Below, in pieces: positions 18,006-27,271 of a stretch of DNA of 64,000 nt. A program made the translations under genes and the position numbers. Source of the stretch: Pandoraea iniqua (lineage in GTDB: Bacteria; Pseudomonadota; Gammaproteobacteria; Burkholderiales; Burkholderiaceae); contig NZ_CABPSF010000002.1 of the NCBI RefSeq assembly GCF_902459685.1, positions 744,001 to 808,000 on the forward strand, written 5' to 3'. The first letter of the stretch is position 1. Each line of letters opens with the position of its first letter. The notes beneath the pieces were generated by a model, which saw only the letters and a program-made list of their open reading frames with translations, ran no database searches and had not been told where the DNA came from.

Positions 18006-18926
18006 GTGACTTCCCCCGAAACGCAAGCTGCCGTCAGCTCTAATCCCCTTCGCATCGCATTTCTCGGACTGGGCGTCATGGGTTATCCCATGGCCGGTCA
18101 TCTTCAACGCGCCGGTCACACGGTGACTGTCTATAACCGCACTGCCGCTAAGGCCGAGCAGTGGGCGAAAGACTACGGCGGCAAGCACGCGGCCACCCCG
18201 GCCGAAGCCGCGCGCGACGCCGATATCGTGGCTGCCTGCGTGGGCAACGACGACGATCTGCGCAGCGTGGTCCTCGGTGAGCACGGCGCGTATGCCGGCA
18301 TGAAGCCGGGCGCGGTGTTCGTCGATCACACGACGGCATCGGCCGACGTGGCGCGCGAGCTCTACGCCGTGGCCCGCGAGCAGGGCCTGCATTTTGTCGA
18401 CGCGCCGGTCTCCGGCGGTGAAGCCGGTGCAAAGAACGGTGTGCTCACGATCATGTGCGGTGGCGATGCCGACGCTTTCGATCGAGTGGCGCAGACGCTG
18501 CATGCCTATGGCCGTGCCGTCACCCGGATCGGTGAAGCGGGCGCCGGGCAACTGGCCAAGATGGTCAATCAGATCTGTATCGCCGGGCTGGTGCAGGGGT
18601 TGTCCGAGGCGATCAATTTCGGTCAGCAGGCCGGTCTCGACATGAAGGCCGTGCTCGACGTCATCAACAAGGGTGCGGCAGCCAGCTGGCAGATGGACAA
18701 TCGCGGCCAGACGATGATCGACGGTAAGTTCGACTACGGTTTCGCGGTGGACTGGATGCGCAAGGATCTCGGCCTGTGTCTGGCGGAAGCGCAGCGTAAT
18801 GGCGTGTCGCTGCCGGTCACCGCACTGGTCGATCAGTTCTATGGCGATGTGCAGGCACTGGGCGGCCGCCGTTGGGACACGTCCAGCCTGATTCACCGTC
18901 TGCGCGTGCTGTCGGGCAAGGCCTGA
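18006..18926 (+). CDS. NAD(P)-dependent beta-hydroxyacid dehydrogenase family protein
   Basis: A 306-residue protein of the 3-hydroxyisobutyrate dehydrogenase/GLYR group. It has the nucleotide-binding FLGLGVMGYPMAGHLQRAGH at residues 18-37, substrate motif FVDAPVSGGEAGAKNG, and the catalytic lysine region GAGQLAKMVNQICIAG. The GTG at 18006 has GAGG 12 bases upstream and keeps the N terminus to a normal length; the frame is open further upstream. A TATAAT box at 17894-17899 could drive it. The substrate is not clear (hydroxyisobutyrate, tartronate semialdehyde or glyoxylate types are possible). Confidence 0.88.
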   Translation: MTSPETQAAVSSNPLRIAFLGLGVMGYPMAGHLQRAGHTVTVYNRTAAKAEQWAKDYGGKHAATPAEAARDADIVAACVGNDDDLRSVVLGEHGAYAGMKPGAVFVDHTTASADVARELYAVAREQGLHFVDAPVSGGEAGAKNGVLTIMCGGDADAFDRVAQTLHAYGRAVTRIGEAGAGQLAKMVNQICIAGLVQGLSEAINFGQQAGLDMKAVLDVINKGAAASWQMDNRGQTMIDGKFDYGFAVDWMRKDLGLCLAEAQRNGVSLPVTALVDQFYGDVQALGGRRWDTSSLIHRLRVLSGKA

Positions 18927-19175
18927 TCGCTTGGCCGATCGATGCCAATCGATGGCGTTCGATTCGTGGATCGGTGAGCAGGTGTTGTTTTGGAGCCAGC
19001 CTTCGGGTTTATCTCCAATCGTCAGCACCTGCCGGTTGGCACTAGAATGCGGAAAACGGGACGTCGTGGTGCGACGGCACGGCGGCGGGTAACGCGGTAG
19101 GTGTGCGAGGCCGGTGTCGTGCGGGAGGAGACCGCCGCGATTGATAACGACACTTACAAAGATCCGAAAACCGGC

Positions 19176-19934
19176 ATGAGCAATCAGTCGAACGCCGCGG
19201 CCGTCCGCGCATTCCGCATTCTTGAAATTCTCTGCGCCGCAGGCGCGCCCATGACGCTGGCGGAGATCGTCGCCGCCATCGGTCTGCCCAAACAGACCGT
19301 GCACCGCATTCTCAAGCAACTGGAAGCCGCGTGGCTGGTGACGCGCGAGGCGGGCAGCCGGCACTACGAGCCGTCGTCGCGCGTGCGTGCGCTGGCGGTC
19401 AATGCGCTGATGCATGCCGGCCCGGCTGCGGCGCGGCACGCCATTCTCCAGCAATTGGTCGATAAGCTCGGCGAGACCTGCAACCTGTCGATGCTCTCGG
19501 GCGACGATCTGGTTTATCTCGATCGTGTGGAGACCGAATGGTCGCGCCAGCTCAAGCTCTCGCCGGGTTCGCGCGTGCCGTTGCACTGCACGGCGAGCGG
19601 CAAGCTGCTGCTGGCATTTTTGCCCCGCACGCGGCGCGAGAAGCTGATTGCGCATCTGCCGCTGCGTCCCCGGGCAGAGAACACGATTACCGATCTCGAG
19701 GATTTGCGGGCCGAACTGGCCGAGACGCGCAAGCGCCGTGTGGGCACGAATAACGAGGAACATGTGCCGGGCATGATCGCAGTCGCGGTGCCGGTCATGC
19801 TCGACCGCAACCGCGCCTGTGCGGCGATTGCGGTGCAAGCCAGCGCCGAGCACTCGACGCTGGACAAGCTCATGACCTATCTGCCGGAACTTCAGGCCGC
19901 CGCCGAGACGATGGCCGCTACGTTCAACGAGTAG
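19176..19934 (+). CDS. IclR family transcriptional regulator
   Basis: A 252-residue regulator with the N-terminal winged helix (VRAFRILEILCAAG, then MTLAEIVAAIGLPKQTVHRILKQLE) and the IclR effector domain (LPLHCTASGKLLLAF-like text, MIAVAVPVM). The start at 19176 (MSNQSNAAAVRAF) matches family length better than the upstream in-frame codon at 19101. It lies 249 bases after the dehydrogenase in the same direction and may control it, which is only inference. Confidence 0.9.
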   Translation: MSNQSNAAAVRAFRILEILCAAGAPMTLAEIVAAIGLPKQTVHRILKQLEAAWLVTREAGSRHYEPSSRVRALAVNALMHAGPAAARHAILQQLVDKLGETCNLSMLSGDDLVYLDRVETEWSRQLKLSPGSRVPLHCTASGKLLLAFLPRTRREKLIAHLPLRPRAENTITDLEDLRAELAETRKRRVGTNNEEHVPGMIAVAVPVMLDRNRACAAIAVQASAEHSTLDKLMTYLPELQAAAETMAATFNE

Positions 19935-20511
19935 GCCCGGCAGGGTCAGCAGGTTCAGCAGGTTTGGCAGGCTCGGTCGCCGTAGCGGCCATCGCATCGA
20001 AGGCCTGCGTCAACTGCAAGGCGCCTTGTGCCGATTCCGCCCGAACGCGAGGCCCGATGAAGATCGGGTCGAGCACCAGAAACAGCAGATTCGGTGTGCG
20101 ATAGATGAAGTCACGTTCGAAGCGCGTGCCCGTGCCGTCGGGCGTGAGCTTATAGCGCACCTCGCCTGATGGGCGGCGGTTGACTTCGCCTTCAATGCGC
20201 CATTCCAGTGGCGGCTGCGCCTCGACCACTTTCCAGTGAATGATCCCGTGCCGTCCGGCGAGACGGAATTCTTCCGCGACCTCTTCGCCCAGCGTGAGCG
20301 GATGATCGGTCGCGCCCTCGACAGCGAGCGACGCCGGATGCCACTTGGGCCAGTTGGCAGGGGTGGTCACGTAGTTGTAGACGACCTGCGGCGGCTGACG
20401 CAGGGTGATCACGTTGGTCACATGTGTCTGGCGCTCGAACGGCAGCGGGGCGAGCGACAGAACGGCAATGATGGCAACGGCGGTGAGAACGATCAGGAAG
20501 GCTCTCTTCAT
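19924..20511 (-). CDS. SRPBCC family membrane-anchored protein
   Basis: A 195-residue protein with one N-terminal TM (AFLIVLTAVAIIAVLSLAPLPF) followed by a START/SRPBCC-type domain (ITLRQPPQVVYNYVTTPANWPKWHP). Such domains bind hydrophobic ligands; the ligand is unknown. The last residues are a Pro/Ala/Thr repeat (EPAKPAEPADPAGPT). The end overlaps the convergent IclR gene by 11 bases. It starts 10 bases after the ACT-domain gene, so they are probably cotranscribed. Confidence 0.8.
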   Translation of the reverse strand: MKRAFLIVLTAVAIIAVLSLAPLPFERQTHVTNVITLRQPPQVVYNYVTTPANWPKWHPASLAVEGATDHPLTLGEEVAEEFRLAGRHGIIHWKVVEAQPPLEWRIEGEVNRRPSGEVRYKLTPDGTGTRFERDFIYRTPNLLFLVLDPIFIGPRVRAESAQGALQLTQAFDAMAATATEPAKPAEPADPAGPTR

Positions 20512-20521
20512 CGGCGCGCGC

Positions 20522-21052
20522 TCAGGCACCGGCGGGCGAATCGAGTTCAACGTCGACCATCAGGTCGTTGGCGAGCCCCTCGAGTACCTGACGCAGCGCA
20601 TCGGTCGAGACGCTGGCGGGCACGCGAAGGCGCGCAGTGGCGCGAAACAGCGTGCCGCCGGACATCGATCCTTCGACGCACTCGGTGTCGAGCTCGTCGA
20701 TGCTGATGCCGCGTGCAAAGAGCACGTGCGAGATTTCCTTGACGATGCCGGGGTGATCCTGACCGACGAGATCCAGCTGGAGCAGACGTGCACCGGGATC
20801 GGCGGCGGCGCTTTGCGCATGGGTGACCGATACGCGCAGCCCGTGGGTTTCGAGGGCTTGCAGGGCTTGCGTGAGCGTGGCGACGCGCTCGTCGGCGACC
20901 TGAAGATGCACGATGCCGGCGAACTGCCCAGCGAGATTGGCGAGTCGGCTTTCGAGCCAGTTGGCACCGGCAGCGGTGGCGCGATCGGCGATGGCGTTGA
21001 CCAGCCCCGGGCGGTCCGGGCCGATCACGTTGAGAATCAGGGACGTCGTCAT
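20522..21052 (-). CDS. ACT-domain protein, GcvR-like
   Basis: A 176-residue cytoplasmic protein with two ACT domains, the first opening LILNVIGPDRPGLVNAIADRATAAGANWLESR and the second LLQLDLVGQDHPGIVKEISHVL. This is the layout of the glycine cleavage system repressor GcvR and related amino-acid-sensing regulators. No gcv genes are nearby, so the specific function is open. Confidence 0.85.
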   Translation of the reverse strand: MTTSLILNVIGPDRPGLVNAIADRATAAGANWLESRLANLAGQFAGIVHLQVADERVATLTQALQALETHGLRVSVTHAQSAAADPGARLLQLDLVGQDHPGIVKEISHVLFARGISIDELDTECVEGSMSGGTLFRATARLRVPASVSTDALRQVLEGLANDLMVDVELDSPAGA

Positions 21053-21150
21053 AGCAGGCTCCGTCGAATTAGCGCGCGAAGCTCAAGTGTAGTGCAATCG
21101 CACCAGTCGCCGCTATGGCCGTGCTTGCCGCCCTCATGGCGGCGGCGTGC

Positions 21151-21801
21151 TCAGGGGCCCGCGTCAGCCATGCGCAACAACGCGATGACGGTGGCGTCGT
21201 CGGTCTGTGCGAAATCGCTGTACGCGATGCTGACGGCGTAAAACGGTTGCGGCATCTCAAGGCAGATGACGGCATCGGCCAATGGCTGGAGCCGTGCCAC
21301 GGCGTCGTGCGCGCCGACCGGCGCACAGGCGACGAGCGGCCCGGCACCGAGCCGTCGCAAGGCGCGCAGCGCGGCGGTCATGGTCGCGCCGGTGGCGATG
21401 CCGTCGTCGACCACCACGACCGGTTGTCCCGCGACGCGCGGCGCCCCGCGCCCCGGTGTGTAGGCCTGACGCCGTTGCTGCAACAACGCCCGCTGACGCG
21501 ACGTTTCCCGTGTGAGATAGACGCCGGTGGCGCCGAGCGACAAGGCATGGTCGGCGAGAAAGATGCCACCGAATTCGTCGACCGCGCCCACGGCCAGCTC
21601 GCTCTGATGCGGCGCGCCGAGTTTATGGGCGAGCAGCACGTCGAGCGTACCGTTCAGTTGTCTGGCAATGGGCAGGGCGACGGGCACGCCGCCGCGCGGG
21701 ATCGCCAGCACGAGCGGCGGGGCGCAGCGCGAGAGTACGGCGTGCGAGGCGAGAACTTCGGCGAGGGCGTTGCCGGCAGCGGCGCGATCGAGGAACGGCA
21801 T
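21151..21801 (-). CDS. Phosphoribosyltransferase family protein
   Basis: A 216-residue type I phosphoribosyltransferase-fold protein. The PRPP-binding loop is VVVVDDGIATGATM at residues 126-139 and the N-terminal part has LVLAIPRGGVPVALPIARQL. The insert RETSRQRALLQQRR is found in the stand-alone predicted phosphoribosyltransferases of proteobacteria; the base it acts on is unknown. It is 74 bases downstream of the TauE-like gene on the same strand. Confidence 0.85.
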   Translation of the reverse strand: MPFLDRAAAGNALAEVLASHAVLSRCAPPLVLAIPRGGVPVALPIARQLNGTLDVLLAHKLGAPHQSELAVGAVDEFGGIFLADHALSLGATGVYLTRETSRQRALLQQRRQAYTPGRGAPRVAGQPVVVVDDGIATGATMTAALRALRRLGAGPLVACAPVGAHDAVARLQPLADAVICLEMPQPFYAVSIAYSDFAQTDDATVIALLRMADAGP

Positions 21802-21874
21802 GACGGCGGCGGGGGCAAGCCCGGCAGGAGGGACGATTCTGCCATCGTAACGCCGCAGCCTGATGCCCGTTTGT

Positions 21875-22627
21875 TTAGCGCGCGAGCAATTCGGGCACGG
21901 TGCCGACCAGCAGCGTCACACCCGAACAGGCGAGCAGCGCGAGCACCATACGGCGGAAGGCGTGATCCGAGAGGAATTTGTAGGCCCACGCGCCCGCCAG
22001 CGTCGGCAGGATCATCGATGGCACGGCAATCGCGAACAGGTGGAGGGTCTTCGTGGTGATCACGCCATGCACCGTGTACATGATGATCGTCAGCGTGTGC
22101 ATCACGATGAAGAAGAGTTGCATGACGGCGCGCTGTAAGTCTTTGTCCCAGCCGCGCAACGTGCACCACAACGTCGGCACGACGCCCACGAGCCCGCCGA
22201 TGCCGCCCATCACCCCGCCGACGAACCCGACCACGCCATCGGCAGCGCGCCCGCCGTGCGTGATGCGGGGCAGGTGGGCCGAGAGCAGCAGGATTGTGCA
22301 GTACACGACGAGAATGGCGCCGATGCCCGCGCGAAACCATACGGGGTCGAGATAGCGAAGAATCCATACGCCGACCGGCACGCCGACGAGGCCGCAAACG
22401 ACGAAGGGCGCCAATCGGTCCAGCGGCACGGACCGGCGCACGGCACGCAGCCCGAGAATCTGGCCGATCAGCGAGCAGAAGGCGACCAGCGGGCCCGCGA
22501 GGGTGGGCGGGAGCGACCATGCCCAGAACGACAGCGCGACCAGACCGAAGGCGAAGCCGGACAGGCCTTGAACGAAGCCGGCCACGCAGGCGCCGACGAT
22601 AAGCGGAAGTATGGGGTCGAATGTCAT
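21875..22627 (-). CDS. Sulfite exporter TauE/SafE family protein
   Basis: A 250-residue membrane protein with about eight TM segments and the family pattern VGACVAGFVQGLSGFAFGLVAL at the N terminus and GGVMGGIGGLVGVVPTLW in the second half. Members export sulfite, sulfoacetate or related anions, or act as general anion permeases. No sulfur-oxidation genes are adjacent. Confidence 0.88.
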   Translation of the reverse strand: MTFDPILPLIVGACVAGFVQGLSGFAFGLVALSFWAWSLPPTLAGPLVAFCSLIGQILGLRAVRRSVPLDRLAPFVVCGLVGVPVGVWILRYLDPVWFRAGIGAILVVYCTILLLSAHLPRITHGGRAADGVVGFVGGVMGGIGGLVGVVPTLWCTLRGWDKDLQRAVMQLFFIVMHTLTIIMYTVHGVITTKTLHLFAIAVPSMILPTLAGAWAYKFLSDHAFRRMVLALLACSGVTLLVGTVPELLAR

Positions 22628-22757
22628 GAATCGGGCGAGCGCACAGTGCTGCCGGGCCCGGTGCCGGCCTCTGCCGTGCAGCAGATCAAGGCGGCATTAT
22701 GCGGCGATCTCGCCGATTCGCTCAACGCTTACGTTAGCGGTTACATCAGCGGTTACA

Positions 22758-23504
22758 TCAGCGCTTGCCCAGCACCGCTGGCGACCACTTCCCCCATGCC
22801 GCGACGAAAACCGTCCCCATGGAAATGCCGAGCGCGGCACCAGCGAGCGCATCGCTCGTCCAGTGGTACGCCGACGCTATCTGCCCGAAGCCGGTCGCCG
22901 CGACGGCCAGTGCACACGGCAAGCGCAACGCGCGGTGACGCAGCGCGACGACGGTTGCGAAGGCGAGCATCACCGTCAGGTGGCCGGACGGGAACGACGC
23001 ATACGCCACACCGTCGCCGCCGAACAGCCGAAATTCGAAGACGCCGTCATGCAGATACGACGGGTTGTTGTGCGTCCATGTGTCGGGCCACGTGCGGCCG
23101 AACAGGAGTTTCAGCGCCTGCTTGACGACGCTCGCCACACCGACCGCGCCACCCGCCAGCCACAGCGTGACGAGCCAGTCGGGCAACGTGCGGCGCCAGA
23201 ACAGCACGGCGCCCAACACGATAAACACCGGCCACCCGGCGACGAACAGCGGCGAGGGCAGTTCGGCCATGTGCTGCATCCAGCGCGTGCCCTGTGTGTG
23301 CAGATGCGCGAATTCGACGATGGGCCGGTCAAGCCATGGAATGGCAACGAGCGCGAGCAACAGGCAGCCGATGGCGCTTAGCCAAGCGGCGCGCAAACTG
23401 ACGCGAGGCGCGGCCGGCGGCGAGGCGGGGGCGCTGGGCGAGTTGGGCGAGTTGGGCGGGTTAGGCGGGGTAGAGGTGGCGTGGCCGGGGGTGAATTCAG
23501 TCAT
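22758..23504 (-). CDS. PAP2 family phosphatase
   Basis: A 248-residue integral-membrane lipid phosphatase. All three PAP2 motifs are present: KLLFGRTWP (motif 1 KxxxxxxRP-like), YASFPSGHLTV (motif 2, PSGH) and SAYHWTSDALAGAALG (motif 3, SxxxHxxxD). The N terminus has a Pro/Asn/Ser repeat (PPNPPNSPNSPSAP) before TM1. It is divergent from the Mrr-like gene with a 294-base gap. Substrates may be phosphatidylglycerophosphate, undecaprenyl pyrophosphate or lipid A phosphates. Confidence 0.88.
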   Translation of the reverse strand: MTEFTPGHATSTPPNPPNSPNSPSAPASPPAAPRVSLRAAWLSAIGCLLLALVAIPWLDRPIVEFAHLHTQGTRWMQHMAELPSPLFVAGWPVFIVLGAVLFWRRTLPDWLVTLWLAGGAVGVASVVKQALKLLFGRTWPDTWTHNNPSYLHDGVFEFRLFGGDGVAYASFPSGHLTVMLAFATVVALRHRALRLPCALAVAATGFGQIASAYHWTSDALAGAALGISMGTVFVAAWGKWSPAVLGKR

Positions 23505-23798
23505 GAGGCAGGTTCGGGTAAGTCGGGCGGTAATGCAACTTCCGGGCGAAAGCCTGAGGCAGCGGCATGGCGATTTGATGACGATCAGTACGCACGCGTT
23601 GCGCTCATGACATTGTTCTGCCGCAAGGAATGGAAAGATTTTTTGCGAGATCGATGCCCATCGTCCTACAATCGTCCCCTGCATGGCGTGGGTCATGAGC
23701 GGGTCATGAGGGGCGGTGGCCAGACAGTTCAGATCTATCGTTTTCGTGCGGGTAGTTTGCCAGTCAAAACAAAATCAATAACGCATGCGGGGGCAGCA

Positions 23799-25427
23799 GT
23801 GATTCGGGGATTCAACAGCATCATCGACCGTCTGGCGCGAGACTTCTGGCGCGCCGCGCATACGCGCGAGCAGCAGCACGCGCAGTCGCAAATGCGAAGT
23901 CTGGCAGAAGTCCGTGCCGTCGAGCAGGCCCAGCGCGCTTTTGAGGAAGCGCCCATCGCCGACGTGGCCGCGCGGGAGCGGCTGCATCTGGCCCTGCGCC
24001 AAGCCGAGGCCGCCGCCGAGGGCGCCCGCGCCAAGTTCGAAGTCGCACGTCTGGAGCGCCTGCTGGCCGACGGCCTCGCGCGCGACTTGCGCATTCCGCC
24101 GGCCGATCTGCGCGCGCGCAACACGCCGCCGGTGCTCGACACCCGTCATCTGCCGAAGATTCTTGCCAAGCCCGAATGGGAGACGTTCGCGCCGGAGAAG
24201 CCCGGCCGGCTCTCGCTGGCCATGCCCGGTGCGTCGGCACGTTATGAACAGGCGGTCTCGAAGGCACGCAGCGAGTTCGTGCATGCCGAGCGTGAATACG
24301 AAGGCTCGAAGATCCGCCGTACGCAGGGCTCGATGATTCTGCAAATCGCGCAGCAAAAGGCCACCGAGGCGGCGCGGGCGGAAGCGTCTCGCCAGAACGC
24401 CGCCGTTGCCGATTTCGAAGGCGCGCTGTTGCGCGGTGAAGCGGCGGCCGTGACCGGTTACGCGCGCATCGTGCTGAGCCGCAGTCCGTATCCCGAAGCG
24501 TTCGAGCAGACGCTCGCAGCGCATTACGTCGAAAACCACAAGTTGCTCGCCATTGGCTACGACGTGCCGACGCTCGACGCTGCCGTGCCGATTGCGCTCG
24601 ACTACCGCTACGACAGCATCGAGAAGGCGCTTCAGGGTGTACCGGCCGGCGATGCGCTGCGCGCGCAGGTGTACGCCAACGCGTTACGTCAGATCCTGCT
24701 GCGTTCGCTGTACGAGTTGTTCGCGGCCGACCCGCTGCGGCATGTGAATGCCGTTGTCTTCAATATCTACGTCAACGCTGGCGACGAGCGGCTTTGCCTG
24801 GCGAGTGCGCACGTATCGCGCGCCGATTTTGCTGCGCTCGTGTTGACCGAGGGCGATGCGGCCACGCATCTGACGACGCTCGGCGCACGCGTGTCGGCAC
24901 GCCCCGAGGCGTTGCAGGCCGTCACGCCGGTGGCCGGGGTCGATATGACGCAGGCGGTCACCGATGCGGATGTGGCCGTCGATCGACGCTTCAATCTGAT
25001 GACGCTCTCGGATAAGGACTTCACGCAGGTGATGTTCCATCTGCTGCGCTCGCATGGCTTCGAAGGACCGCCGCTGCTGCCCACGGAGGACGGCATGCTG
25101 GCTTGCCGGGCGTGGGACCCGCATCCGATTTTCGGTGGCGACGTGGTCGTGCATATCCGCCGCGATACGCCCCGGCTGGGGATGAACGCCGCGCGCGCCA
25201 TGCTGGCCGAAATGCAGCAGATCGGCGCGGCGCGCGGCATGCTGATTACGACCGGGGAGTTCGACGACGGTGTGGCGGAGTTTGCACGCGACCGTCGTAT
25301 CGAACTGCTCGGCGGTCAGCATCTCGTCTTCCAGTTGAAGGAAAACGCGGGCGTCGACGCCAGTGTGGCGGCACCCGAGTCTGCCGATGCCACCGGCGCT
25401 GCCGGGGCGGCCACGTTGCCGGTGTAA
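23799..25427 (+). CDS. Coiled-coil protein with C-terminal Mrr-like restriction endonuclease domain
   Basis: A 542-residue protein. Residues about 20-230 are Ala/Glu/Arg-rich and predicted helical (REQQHAQSQMRSLAEVRAVEQAQ). The middle is an unknown alpha/beta region. The last 130 residues look like a type IV/Mrr-type nuclease fold (FTQVMFHLLRSHGFEG, FGGDVVVHIRR, GAARGMLITTGEFDDGVAEFAR, ELLGGQHL). The usual QxK catalytic lysine seems to be replaced by HIRR, so activity is uncertain. The start is the GTG at 23799 with GGGGG upstream; the longer frame gives an unlikely N terminus. Confidence 0.75.
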   Translation: MIRGFNSIIDRLARDFWRAAHTREQQHAQSQMRSLAEVRAVEQAQRAFEEAPIADVAARERLHLALRQAEAAAEGARAKFEVARLERLLADGLARDLRIPPADLRARNTPPVLDTRHLPKILAKPEWETFAPEKPGRLSLAMPGASARYEQAVSKARSEFVHAEREYEGSKIRRTQGSMILQIAQQKATEAARAEASRQNAAVADFEGALLRGEAAAVTGYARIVLSRSPYPEAFEQTLAAHYVENHKLLAIGYDVPTLDAAVPIALDYRYDSIEKALQGVPAGDALRAQVYANALRQILLRSLYELFAADPLRHVNAVVFNIYVNAGDERLCLASAHVSRADFAALVLTEGDAATHLTTLGARVSARPEALQAVTPVAGVDMTQAVTDADVAVDRRFNLMTLSDKDFTQVMFHLLRSHGFEGPPLLPTEDGMLACRAWDPHPIFGGDVVVHIRRDTPRLGMNAARAMLAEMQQIGAARGMLITTGEFDDGVAEFARDRRIELLGGQHLVFQLKENAGVDASVAAPESADATGAAGAATLPV

Positions 25428-25565
25428 GCGAGGCGCGTCGCCGGCGCACCCAATCCCCGCGATGAGCGAGATCGCCGGTGAAAGTTCGGCCTGCTATAGT
25501 GGGCCGGACTTTCCCACGGCAACGTCATTACGCCATTTCGCCATTACGCCATAACGGAGGTTGGT

Positions 25566-26060
25566 ATGTCGCGACGCACGAAACGACTTTCAGTCCTGAG
25601 CACGATGGGCGCCATGGGCACGGCCCTGGTGCTGGCACTCGGCGCACCCACGCTGGCCCACGCGCAACTCGATGCGCTGAAGAACGCCATTGGCGGCGGA
25701 AATTCCGGTGGGTCCAATTCGGGCGGTCTGGCCGGCAGTCTGGGCGGACTCGGCTCGGCAAGTTCGCTGACGTCGGGCAGTATCGGCAACGCGACCGGCG
25801 TGTTGCAGTTCTGCATCAAGAACAACTACCTCAACGGCGGCAATCTGAGTTCAGCGACCGACGTCAAGGACAAGCTGCTCGGCAAGCTCGGCACGCAGTC
25901 GGGCTCGCCCGCGGCAAGCCCGGGCTATCTCGATGGTGCCAAGGGCCTGCTGTCCTCGCCGGATGGCAAAACCGTCGACCTGAACGGCGGCGGGCTCAAA
26001 GAACAACTCACGCGTCAGGTCTGCGACAAGGTGCTCGATCAGGCGAAGTCGTTCCTCTGA
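25566..26060 (+). CDS. DUF2501 domain secreted protein (YjjA-like)
   Basis: A 164-residue exported protein with a signal peptide ending AHAQ, a Gly/Ser-rich region (residues 40-80) and the DUF2501 core VLQFCIKNNYLNGGNLSSATDVKDKLLGKL through GLKEQLTRQVCDKVLDQAKSFL. Two cysteines may pair. Its role is unknown. GGAGG lies six bases before the ATG. Confidence 0.88.
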   Translation: MSRRTKRLSVLSTMGAMGTALVLALGAPTLAHAQLDALKNAIGGGNSGGSNSGGLAGSLGGLGSASSLTSGSIGNATGVLQFCIKNNYLNGGNLSSATDVKDKLLGKLGTQSGSPAASPGYLDGAKGLLSSPDGKTVDLNGGGLKEQLTRQVCDKVLDQAKSFL

Positions 26061-26290
26061 CGCCTGATCGCTGTCTACCAGCGTCATCGGCTAACGGCTA
26101 TCGGCTGGCGTCGGACTGACGCCGCTGCGCATCTTCTCACGGCGGACGGCAGGATTTTGGCCGTCCGCCGCGTCTTATCCACCCCTCGGTGGTACCAAAA
26201 AATTCATCGAATTTGGGTCTTTGCGATGGGCCACGGCTGGGCGTACGCTAGGCGTTATTCCATCCCCACCGCTTCCGCCCGGAGTCATCG

Positions 26291-26935
26291 ATGTATCTGC
26301 CCGCCGCCTTTGCCGACGATCGTCCCGAAGTTCTGCACGATCTGATTCGCGCCAATCCGCTTGGCCTGCTCGTGAGCGCCGGTGCGCTCGGGCTGGTGGC
26401 CGATCCGATTCCGTTTCTGATTTATCCCGATGAAGGCGAGTTCGGCACGCTGCGTGCCCATCTGGCGCGCGCCAATCCGCACGGCCCGACGTTGAACGAT
26501 GTCGACGATTGTCTGGTGGCATTCACCGGTGCACAGGCCTACATCACGCCATCGTGGTACGCGGCCAAGGCGGAGCACGGCAAGGTGGTGCCAACGTGGA
26601 ACTATGCCGCGGTGCATGTCTGGGGCAAGCCGCGCCTGATCGACGACGCTGCGTGGGTTCGTCGGTTGGTCGGCGATCTGACGACATCGCAGGAGCAGGG
26701 CAGGCTTGCGCCGTGGGCAGTGGAAGATGCGCCGGCCGAGTTCATCGACGGCATGCTGCGTGCAATTGTCGGTGTGGAAATTCCGATTCGTCGCATCGAA
26801 GGCAAGTTCAAGGCGACGCAGAACCGGGCCATGGCAGACCGCGTCGGCGTGGTCGAAGGGCTTCGCGCTCAAGGGCCGTTGAGCGAACCGATGGCAACCC
26901 TCGTCGCACAGCGTGGCGACGTGCCGAAGCCCTGA
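26291..26935 (+). CDS. PaiB family FMN-binding regulator
   Basis: A 214-residue protein of the PaiB/FMN-binding split-barrel group: MYLPAAFADDRPEVLHDLIRANPLGLLVS at the N terminus, AYITPSWYAAKAEHGKVVPTWNYAAVHVWG in the middle, and KFKATQNRAMADRVGVVEGL near the C terminus. Members bind flavin or heme; PaiB in Bacillus represses sporulation and protease genes. The promoter and ribosome site are ordinary. Confidence 0.92.
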   Translation: MYLPAAFADDRPEVLHDLIRANPLGLLVSAGALGLVADPIPFLIYPDEGEFGTLRAHLARANPHGPTLNDVDDCLVAFTGAQAYITPSWYAAKAEHGKVVPTWNYAAVHVWGKPRLIDDAAWVRRLVGDLTTSQEQGRLAPWAVEDAPAEFIDGMLRAIVGVEIPIRRIEGKFKATQNRAMADRVGVVEGLRAQGPLSEPMATLVAQRGDVPKP

Positions 26936-27064
26936 AGACGCGAGCGTCCGGCCGGCGTGCCCGGCCGTCCCTAAAGTAACGAAAGGAAACAATTTCGCGG
27001 GTTTCAGACAGGTTTGCCGTCAGTGTCCCCGCATACAATGCGGCATCCCGACTCAGGTGCCGCG

Positions 27065-27223
27065 ATGAAAACATTGCTCGCCATGCTTGCGCTGCTGCTC
27101 TGCCTCTTCCTGCTGGAACAGGGGGACGTGCCGAGCGCGCAAGCCGACGAGTGCGGCAACCTCGCACCGGACCAGACACTGCAATGCGCCGCCTACGGCG
27201 TGGGAAACGTGTCCCCCGAATAG
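27065..27223 (+). CDS. Small secreted hypothetical protein
   Basis: A 52-residue protein with a strong signal sequence (MKTLLAMLALLLCLFLLEQG) and a short mature part with two cysteines (CGNLAPDQTLQCAAYG). It lies just upstream of the secreted nuclease. No family is recognised. Confidence 0.6.
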   Translation: MKTLLAMLALLLCLFLLEQGDVPSAQADECGNLAPDQTLQCAAYGVGNVSPE

Positions 27224-27271
27224 CGTTCCTCCGATACAATCGCACCCCCAAGTCTTACCGTAAGTAGTGCG

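Noticed and set aside
17985-19997. Minus-strand frame of 670 codons opposite the dehydrogenase and IclR genes
   Set aside because: Both plus-strand genes have full family motifs; the antisense translation is low-complexity and without a ribosome site.
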